Below, piece after piece: positions 58,402 to 64,000 of a stretch of DNA of 64,000 nucleotides. Source of the DNA: Boseongicola sp. SB0665_bin_10 (GTDB taxonomy: Bacteria > Pseudomonadota > Alphaproteobacteria > Rhodobacterales > Rhodobacteraceae); the NCBI GenBank assembly GCA_009838075.1, contig VXSG01000005.1:1-64000 (forward strand). The letters are read 5' to 3'. The first letter of the stretch is position 1, and each line of letters begins with the position of its first letter. A program made the position numbers and the translations under genes. The notes below the pieces were generated by a model. It did no database searches and was not told the origin of the DNA. It worked only from the letters and a program-made list of their open reading frames with translations.

Positions 58402-59346
58402 TCAGGCGCAATGGGGACTGGTTTCGTCCCACCTGTGTTGCGCAATGTGCGGTGCATTGGCCAAACGGCTGCGAGTCTCCTCCCACATGACCTTCCAAGC
58501 CCGCCAATCCTTCATCTCGCTCGCGGGATTGCCCCGGGACCGCGCGACGAATTCCGGAAAGTGGCTGCGGCCCGTCGGCTGGCCCGTGACGCTGTAACGA
58601 AGATCGAATGACCAGCGATACCCGTTCGATTCGTTGGCCAGGGACGCGTGAGGCGTCATCGGGTGGAAGATCACCGCGCCCCCTGCCTTGACGGGAACCG
58701 GCACGGAAGTCTCGGGAACGTACGGATCCGCGAGCGCCGTCTGGACCCTGGGGCAATGCGGCATCATCTCGTCGTACCTGTCCGCCGCCACCTTCAGGCA
58801 GCCGTTCTCGACGGTCGCGTCCGTAATGGCCAGCCAGACCGTGACGAACTCGGTCTGGTCAGCTTCCGGCAAGGTGACGCCCTGGTCCTGGTGCCAGTCG
58901 GTTGACACGACATGCGCCCGGATTTCATCCTTGGCCACGGCCCGTTCCGGCGGCTTGATGCGAACGTGCTGGATCGGGTTCGATGTGATCTCGGGCCCGA
59001 TCAGCGTCTCGACCGCGTCGAGAATGTTGCAGTCCGTCACCATGTCGAACACGGCAGGCCCGAAGTGAAACGGCGTCTCCTCGGTGATGCCTGCAAACGG
59101 CAGGCTGATGTCGAAAGGCTGGTACCAGTCGAATCCGCCGCGATACGCCACGTCAAGCTTGTCCCAGAAGTCCATGCCGGGACGCGGCGCATCCACGAGG
59201 CCCTCCACGTGCCACTGGTTGAAGAGACGGTCCATGAGCACGGCATATTCGTCTCGAACATTCTCGATTACCTGGTCGTCCACGAGGCCTTCGACAGCAA
59301 GGTACCCTTGCTCCCTGAACTTCTCCACATCCTGCCTGTCGAGCAT
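58402..59346 (-). CDS. Phytanoyl-CoA dioxygenase family protein (PhyH), first copy
   Basis: A 314-residue Fe(II)/2-oxoglutarate oxygenase with triad H152-x-D154 (STDWHQDQGVTLP) and H233 (HPMTPHASLANES); FDLRYSVTGQPTGR supplies the Arg. GGGAGGA precedes ATG 59346. It lies 14 bases after the TRAP large permease and directly before the second PhyH gene. Related marine enzymes hydroxylate small organic acids or ectoine-like solutes; the actual substrate cannot be read from sequence. Confidence 0.88.
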   Translation of the reverse strand: MLDRQDVEKFREQGYLAVEGLVDDQVIENVRDEYAVLMDRLFNQWHVEGLVDAPRPGMDFWDKLDVAYRGGFDWYQPFDISLPFAGITEETPFHFGPAVFDMVTDCNILDAVETLIGPEITSNPIQHVRIKPPERAVAKDEIRAHVVSTDWHQDQGVTLPEADQTEFVTVWLAITDATVENGCLKVAADRYDEMMPHCPRVQTALADPYVPETSVPVPVKAGGAVIFHPMTPHASLANESNGYRWSFDLRYSVTGQPTGRSHFPEFVARSRGNPASEMKDWRAWKVMWEETRSRLANAPHIAQHRWDETSPHCA

Positions 59347-59360
59347 CCGGTCCTCCCGAT

Positions 59361-60986
59361 CTACAAGAGCACCGTGACGATGCTCGGCCAGATGAGCAGC
59401 ACCGACAGGGCCAGAAGCTGCACGCAGATGAACGGCAGGAAGCCCCGGAAGATGTCTGTCAGCGAAATATGCGGCGGTGCCACGGACTTCAGGTAGAAGG
59501 CTGCCGGGCCGAAGGGCGGCGACAGGAAGCTGACCTGCATGTTCATGCAGAACAGCACGCCGAACCAGATCGAGACGTAATGCGGTTCAAGCTGGCCTAT
59601 GAAACCGATCTCCTCGATCGGCAGCTTCTTCACGATCGGCAGGAAGACCGGAATGATCAGGAGCACGATGCCGACCCAGTCCATGAAGGCGCCCATGAAA
59701 AGCAGGATCACCATCATGCTGAGCAGCACGAGCATCGTCGGCATCTCGCTCCCGACGATGATGTTCGCGATGTAGCTCGGGCCACCCGCCAAGGTGTACG
59801 AACCAGCCAGCGCGGCGGCCCCGATGGTGACCCAGATGATCGTGCCGGTCGAGCGCAGTGTCCGCATCAGGCTGTCCCAGACCAGTCCGACCGAGGCCTC
59901 GCCCCGGAACACGGCAATGATGAACACCGCGAGCGCACCCATTCCCGCGGCTTCGGTGATGCCGGTCACCCCGCCATAGATCGAGCCCAGAACGACCCCG
60001 ATGACCGTGAAGGGGGGCACGAGGCCCTTGCCATGCTCCCAAGCCCTTGCGCTTCTTTCGCGCCCGAACACGAACAGGGCTAGGACGATGCCGATCGCGA
60101 CCGCTGCCGCAACATACGGGATGTGGTGCGGCATGCCCCAAGCGATCGGGTCTTCGCCCGCCTCCAGGACGTTTTGGCCCGTGACCGTGAAGTAGAGCAC
60201 CCGCAGGAGCAGCAGGGTCGCGAAGCCAGCCAGCAGGATCGACAGGAAGGCGCCGAACATGGCAAGCTTTTGAAAGCCCGGAACGTCGTCCTCGCGCGGC
60301 TCCGGCAACGGTGCCAGCGTCGGGTTCAGGTTCACGCGCACCAGGATGTAGATGATGATGAAGCTTGCCAGCATGAAGCCGGGCACGAAGGCGCCGGTGA
60401 ACAGGGACTTGATCGAGGTCTCGGTGATCAGCCCGTAGATGATCAGCACGATCGACGGCGGAATCATGGTGCCGAGGCTGCCGCTTGCGCAGATCGTCCC
60501 GATCGCCAGGTTCTGGTTGTATCCCAGCCGCAGCATTTGCGGGAGCGCAATGAGACCAAGCAGCACGACTTCGCCGCCGATGATTCCCGACATGGCCGCC
60601 ATGATGACCGCCATGAGCGAGGTCACGACCGCGATGCCGCCGCGCACCTGCGAAAGCCAGTAGTCGAGCGAGTCATACATCGCCTTGGCAATGCCCGACC
60701 GCTCCAGAAGGGCCGCCATGAAGATGAACAGCGGCACCGACAAGAGGACGTATTCCGTCATCAGGTCGAAGACTTTCTGGGTCAGGATGTATAACGGCCC
60801 GGTGCCGGGATTCTTCGTCAGAAGCCCGTCGCCGAAACTCAACGGGTTCGTCAGCAACGCCGGCTCGAACTTCATGACGAGCACGAGCGCCGCCAGGCTG
60901 GCCGACGCGAGACCGAGCGGCATCCCTATGGCGAGGAGGACGATGAGACCCAGGACCAGGACCAGCGAAATCGTTCCGACATCCAT
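59361..60986 (-). CDS. TRAP transporter large permease (DctM family)
   Basis: A 541-residue inner-membrane sodium-coupled permease with about 12-14 spans. Family motifs are SVPLFIFMAALLERSGIAKAMYDSL, AMSGIIGGEVVLLGLIALPQMLRLGY and GSLGTMIPPSIVLIIYGLITE. It is longer than the classical DctM of about 425 residues because of an insertion around 220-310, as in TakM-like permeases. It shares TGATG with the small subunit gene. Confidence 0.93.
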   Translation of the reverse strand: MDVGTISLVLVLGLIVLLAIGMPLGLASASLAALVLVMKFEPALLTNPLSFGDGLLTKNPGTGPLYILTQKVFDLMTEYVLLSVPLFIFMAALLERSGIAKAMYDSLDYWLSQVRGGIAVVTSLMAVIMAAMSGIIGGEVVLLGLIALPQMLRLGYNQNLAIGTICASGSLGTMIPPSIVLIIYGLITETSIKSLFTGAFVPGFMLASFIIIYILVRVNLNPTLAPLPEPREDDVPGFQKLAMFGAFLSILLAGFATLLLLRVLYFTVTGQNVLEAGEDPIAWGMPHHIPYVAAAVAIGIVLALFVFGRERSARAWEHGKGLVPPFTVIGVVLGSIYGGVTGITEAAGMGALAVFIIAVFRGEASVGLVWDSLMRTLRSTGTIIWVTIGAAALAGSYTLAGGPSYIANIIVGSEMPTMLVLLSMMVILLFMGAFMDWVGIVLLIIPVFLPIVKKLPIEEIGFIGQLEPHYVSIWFGVLFCMNMQVSFLSPPFGPAAFYLKSVAPPHISLTDIFRGFLPFICVQLLALSVLLIWPSIVTVLL

Positions 60987-61834
60987 CAGTCGTCTCCTAC
61001 CGCGCGCTTGATTGCTTCAAGTTCGTCTTCGTCGATGTCATCGGCCGCCGTGTGCACCTCAGGTTCGAGGTTCCAGTCCGATATCACGTTCAGGACGGCC
61101 TGGATGGCCACCAGCACGATGATGACCAGAACCGCCGGCTGGATCGTCGCCGGAATCGGGGGATCGAACGCCGTGCCGAACATTTCCCACTTGTAGAACT
61201 TGATGAGGAACACCTGCTTGTAGCTGCCGAAGACCAGAAGGAACGCAAACAGCACGAAGAGCGCCGTCCAGATGACGTCGAACGCGCGCTGCATCGGCCG
61301 GGACACGGCGTCGTAGAGCAGGAAGATGCGGATATGGCTGCGCTGCTGCATGCCGTAGAAGCCTGAGCAGAGAAACACGAAACCGCCGATCCAGAGCGTG
61401 AGCTCGTTGGCCCACAGGGTCGGTGCCTCAAGTGCGTATCGAAGGAACACCTCGTAGAGCATGACGGATGTCATCGAGATGATCAGCATCATGGTCACGC
61501 GCCCGAAGAAGAGCGCAACGCGATCAATGGGTTTCCAATGCTGGAATTCCATGTGGGCCACCCTTACGCCCATCATGCCGATCACGAGGAAGACGGGGAT
61601 GAGTGCGAGCGCCACCCAGTCGACGATGTCGGCCACGCCGCCAAACAAGCCCGGAAGCCCGGGCGTCACGTCCTTCGTCACGTGAATCGCCGTGACCTGG
61701 GCAAGCGTCGAAGGGTTCTCATGCGGCGCCAGCGTGAGGATGTATGCCGGAATGTGCCAGATGGCCCAGCTCGCGCAGACGACAAAGCAGAACGGTATCA
61801 ACCATTCCATGAAGCTTCCTGTTTGGTCCTTCAC
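60986..61834 (-). CDS. TRAP transporter small permease (DctQ family), extended
   Basis: About 282 residues, longer than the usual 160-200. There are two N-terminal spans (WLIPFCFVVCASWAIWHIPAYIL and VADIVDWVALALIPVFLVIGMMGV), then the DctQ four-span core with LWANELTLWIGGFVFLCSGFYGMQQRSHIRI. GTG 61834 is preferred because AAGGGG stands six bases before it; TTG 61849 overlapping the previous stop is the alternative. It partners the large permease; the same extension is seen in keto-acid TRAP systems. Confidence 0.87.
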   Translation of the reverse strand: MKDQTGSFMEWLIPFCFVVCASWAIWHIPAYILTLAPHENPSTLAQVTAIHVTKDVTPGLPGLFGGVADIVDWVALALIPVFLVIGMMGVRVAHMEFQHWKPIDRVALFFGRVTMMLIISMTSVMLYEVFLRYALEAPTLWANELTLWIGGFVFLCSGFYGMQQRSHIRIFLLYDAVSRPMQRAFDVIWTALFVLFAFLLVFGSYKQVFLIKFYKWEMFGTAFDPPIPATIQPAVLVIIVLVAIQAVLNVISDWNLEPEVHTAADDIDEDELEAIKRAVGDD

Positions 61835-61845
61835 AACGTTCCCCT

Positions 61846-63012
61846 TCAAGCGATCTTGTAACTCTTGATGAATTCCTGATCGGGCGCGACACCCAAACCC
61901 GGCGCAGTCGGGATTGCAACCCTGCCTCGGTTCCCTTTGACCTGGCGCTGGACATCAAGCGGTTCGGCCAGGAGACCGTCACGGAAGACGTTCTCCGTGG
62001 TGTCGAATTCCAGCATGGGCTCCCAGGGGTTCAGGCCTCCCGGCATCGTCGGCATCGCGGCCAGGAGATGCAGGTTCACCGCAACGGCGATCGCCGATCC
62101 CCAGACATGGTTGACGACCGGTGTGTGATGTGCGTGGCAAAGCGCGAGAACCCGAAGATACTCGCTGACGCCGCCAAGCGCACAGACCTCAGGCTGCGCG
62201 ATGTCCAGTCCCCTGTTCTCCAGGATTGCACGCCAGCCCCAACGGTTGAATTCCGCTTCCCCGCCGGCAATGTTGACCTTGAGGCCGGCGCGCAGCTCGC
62301 GATAGCCGTCCAGGTCCTCCGGCGCCACGGGTTCCTCGAACCAGTAAGCGCCCAGCTCTTCCAGCGCACGGCCCACATGGAAGGCGTCGCTGGTCGTGTA
62401 GCAATGGTTTGCATCCACCATGAAGCGGAAGTCGGGACCGACGCCCTCGCGCACGGCTGTCGCAAGGCGAATGTCATTCTCAGGCCCAAGACCCACCTTC
62501 ATCTTGGCTGCGACAAATCCCGCCTCCTTGATTGCGGCAGCCTCGTCGCGGAATCGCGTGGCCAGCTCGGACACCGGCTCGGGCCGCAGCATCATGCCGT
62601 AGCCGTAGACGGGCACGTTCTTCCTGTGAGCGCCGCCGATCAGCTTGTGAAGGGGCAGTCCCGCCACCTTGCCGGAGATGTCCCACAGCGCGATGTCCAC
62701 GCCAGAAAGGGCCTGGAGCGGCATTCCCTTCTGCCCATGATCACGAAGGAGGTTGTAGACCCGGTGCCAGATCACGTCGCGGTCAAGCGGGTCGGAGCCG
62801 AGGACCATCGGCTGTATCACGTCCTCGACGATGCCCTTGTTCGCCAGCGCAACTGCGCCGGGACCGAAACACTCGCCCCAGCCGCTGACGCCTTCGTCGG
62901 TCTCGACCTCGACGAGGTGGGCGGTGCGCCTGGAGTAGTACTGCTGCGAATACCCGAGCACTTCAGGCATGTCGCAGGACAGGACGTGGCTTGCGATGCG
63001 GGTGATCTTCAT
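61846..63012 (-). CDS. Enolase-superfamily enzyme (mandelate racemase/muconate lactonising; galactarolactone-cycloisomerase-like)
   Basis: A 388-residue Mg-dependent enzyme. The catalytic K-x-K is K170/K172 (AAKMKVG). Metal ligands are D200 (MVDANH), E226 (YWFEEP) and E252 (AGGEAEF), and the base H302 lies in NHVWGSAIAVAVNLHL. The overall pattern (ETDEGVSGWGECFGPG, LRDHGQKGMPLQALSGVDIALWD) resembles D-galactarolactone cycloisomerase. It lies inside the TRAP operon between binding-protein and permease genes, so it probably acts on the imported sugar acid or its lactone. Confidence 0.88.
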   Translation of the reverse strand: MKITRIASHVLSCDMPEVLGYSQQYYSRRTAHLVEVETDEGVSGWGECFGPGAVALANKGIVEDVIQPMVLGSDPLDRDVIWHRVYNLLRDHGQKGMPLQALSGVDIALWDISGKVAGLPLHKLIGGAHRKNVPVYGYGMMLRPEPVSELATRFRDEAAAIKEAGFVAAKMKVGLGPENDIRLATAVREGVGPDFRFMVDANHCYTTSDAFHVGRALEELGAYWFEEPVAPEDLDGYRELRAGLKVNIAGGEAEFNRWGWRAILENRGLDIAQPEVCALGGVSEYLRVLALCHAHHTPVVNHVWGSAIAVAVNLHLLAAMPTMPGGLNPWEPMLEFDTTENVFRDGLLAEPLDVQRQVKGNRGRVAIPTAPGLGVAPDQEFIKSYKIA

Positions 63013-63030
63013 GGGATCCAGAATCGCATT

Positions 63031-63057
63031 GCGGCAGGGCCCGTCGAGCCCTGCCGC
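63031..63057 (-). other. Hairpin between the TRAP binding-protein gene and the operon downstream
   Basis: GCGGCAGGGC (63031-63040) and GCCCTGCCGC (63048-63057) form a perfect 10-bp stem with a 7-nt loop, extendable by ATTG/CAAT past one bulge. It lies 25 bases after the binding-protein stop. As in the peptide ABC operon it would raise binding-protein levels over the downstream genes. Confidence 0.65.
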
Positions 63058-63082
63058 CAATCAATTCCGAGGCGCCAACCGC

Positions 63083-64000
63083 CTACTGCATTGCGCCAAT
63101 GCCGACCAGGAAGTCGATATGGCTTTGCAGAAGCGCCTTGGCTTCGGGAGTCGTCGCGAACTCTTCCCAGCCCGCCTTAACGGCAACGCGGAACTTCGCG
63201 AGCTCTTCCGGCGACCACTCGTAGAGATTCACGCCCTTGTCACGCAGTACGACCGCGTTCTGGGCGTTCTTGACCTCGTTGATCGATGCGTTGTGCATCG
63301 CCAGCGCATCCATTGCGACGATCATGATCCGCTTGTGGTGCTCCGGCATCGCGTCCCAGACGTCCTTGCGGCAGGCCAGGTGGTCGGCCGGCATGGAGTG
63401 GAAGCCAGGGAAGTTGGTGTGCTTGGCGATGTCATAGAGACCCAGACCGATGTTGTTGGTCAGGTTCGCCGCATCGGCGCCATCGATGATGCCGGTCTCG
63501 AGAGCGGTGAAGATCTCGTTGAAGTCCATTACGATTGGCGAAGCCCCGAGATTGGAGAACACCTTGGTTGCCAGGCCCGGAGGCGAACGGAACTTCCAGT
63601 CCTTGAAGTCGTCGACGCCGCGGATCGGGCGGGTTGACGAGAGCGATTCGGGCCCGGGGATCCACCAGCCCACGAACTCCATGTTGTGCTGGTTATACAG
63701 TTCGTTGACGGCATCCCGCCCGCCTGCATGCAGGAGCCAGGCCATCTGCTGGTAGGGATTGGTATATCCGCCCATGAGGTCGCCGGTGAACTGGAACGCC
63801 GGGTTCTTGCCGGTCTGGTACGCGCCACCAGTCATGTCGCAGTCGAGAATGCCGGTCGCGGCCGCATCGAAGGTCTCCGCCGACTTCACGACGGACGAGG
63901 CGTAGAACATCTCGACCTCGATCTCGCCGTTCGACATGGTGGTGATGTCATCGATGTACTTTTCGGCCATCTGACCCGAGAGGGTCTCCTGGCTGAAGTG
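63083..64000 (-). CDS. TRAP transporter substrate-binding protein (DctP family), 5' end beyond window
   Basis: The C-terminal 305 residues of a periplasmic TRAP binding protein; the frame is open to the window edge (HFSQETLSGQMAEKYIDD...). The segment WWIPGPESLSSTRPIRGVDDFKDWKFRSPPG carries the family Arg that clamps the substrate carboxylate, followed by the VFSNLGASPIVMDFNEIFTALETGIIDGADAAN block. The aromatic- and Asn-rich pocket region resembles TakP-like proteins that bind 2-oxo or sugar acids. It is the first visible gene of the operon. Confidence 0.92.
   Translation of the reverse strand, partial: HFSQETLSGQMAEKYIDDITTMSNGEIEVEMFYASSVVKSAETFDAAATGILDCDMTGGAYQTGKNPAFQFTGDLMGGYTNPYQQMAWLLHAGGRDAVNELYNQHNMEFVGWWIPGPESLSSTRPIRGVDDFKDWKFRSPPGLATKVFSNLGASPIVMDFNEIFTALETGIIDGADAANLTNNIGLGLYDIAKHTNFPGFHSMPADHLACRKDVWDAMPEHHKRIMIVAMDALAMHNASINEVKNAQNAVVLRDKGVNLYEWSPEELAKFRVAVKAGWEEFATTPEAKALLQSHIDFLVGIGAMQ

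Overview
The window looks like the chromosome of a GC-rich alphaproteobacterium. By gene content it is close to Rhodobacterales or a related marine lineage. The evidence is the run alr - mlaE - mlaF - radA - cvpA - purF, the run AI-2E-type permease - hdaA (DnaA-like) - ppk, a short 444-residue prolyl-tRNA synthetase, and TRAP and peptide ABC importers. This affiliation is inferred from family knowledge; no rRNA or tRNA gene was found to confirm it.

Layout. 1-5 kb: a ketopantoate-reductase-like dehydrogenase, then an XRE/DUF2083 regulator divergent from a serine-glyoxylate-type aminotransferase plus 2-hydroxyacid dehydrogenase pair, with two palindromes in the divergent promoter region. 5-7 kb: a beta-barrel outer membrane protein and a small secreted protein. 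7-15 kb: the alr/mla/radA/cvpA/purF cluster, interrupted between radA and cvpA by a TnpB-only element that has inverted-repeat ends and matching 7-bp flanks. 15-22.5 kb: a minus-strand cluster of a winged-helix regulator, an alpha/beta hydrolase and a complete peptide-type ABC importer, with a 14-bp perfect hairpin just after the binding-protein gene. 22.9-27 kb: lolC/E-lolD converging on parE. 27-28.1 kb: a stretch without intact genes, holding a remnant with a palindrome over its start codon.

28-38 kb: accessory metabolism. This includes an NMT1-fold binding-type protein without a visible signal peptide, DUF1523, a P1-family peptidase, a DadA-like oxidoreductase, a PQQ-type sugar dehydrogenase, a HigBA-like toxin-antitoxin pair whose toxin gene appears frameshifted, a ThuA protein and proS. 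37.5-45 kb: AI-2E permease, hdaA and ppk facing dnaE. 45-49 kb: an ABC ATPase, an 800-residue FtsX/MacB-type permease and a CrtC/AttH-like lipocalin protein, resembling Att-type systems. 49-52.6 kb: a selenium module, with a flavoprotein-SelD fusion converging on mnmH (tRNA 2-selenouridine synthase). 52.7-56 kb: a Gfo/Idh/MocA dehydrogenase, a small TTG-start membrane protein, DUF2461 and an MsrQ-like haem protein.

56.5-64 kb: one long minus-strand operon running off the right edge. It encodes a TRAP binding protein, a galactarolactone-cycloisomerase-like enolase-superfamily enzyme, TRAP small and large permeases, two different PhyH-type Fe(II)/2-oxoglutarate dioxygenases and a DMT-family exporter. 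It reads as an uptake-and-oxidation pathway for an unidentified sugar acid or other organic acid. This operon and the TnpB element are the best candidates for something not yet described. Everything was read by eye; no searches or folding programs were run.
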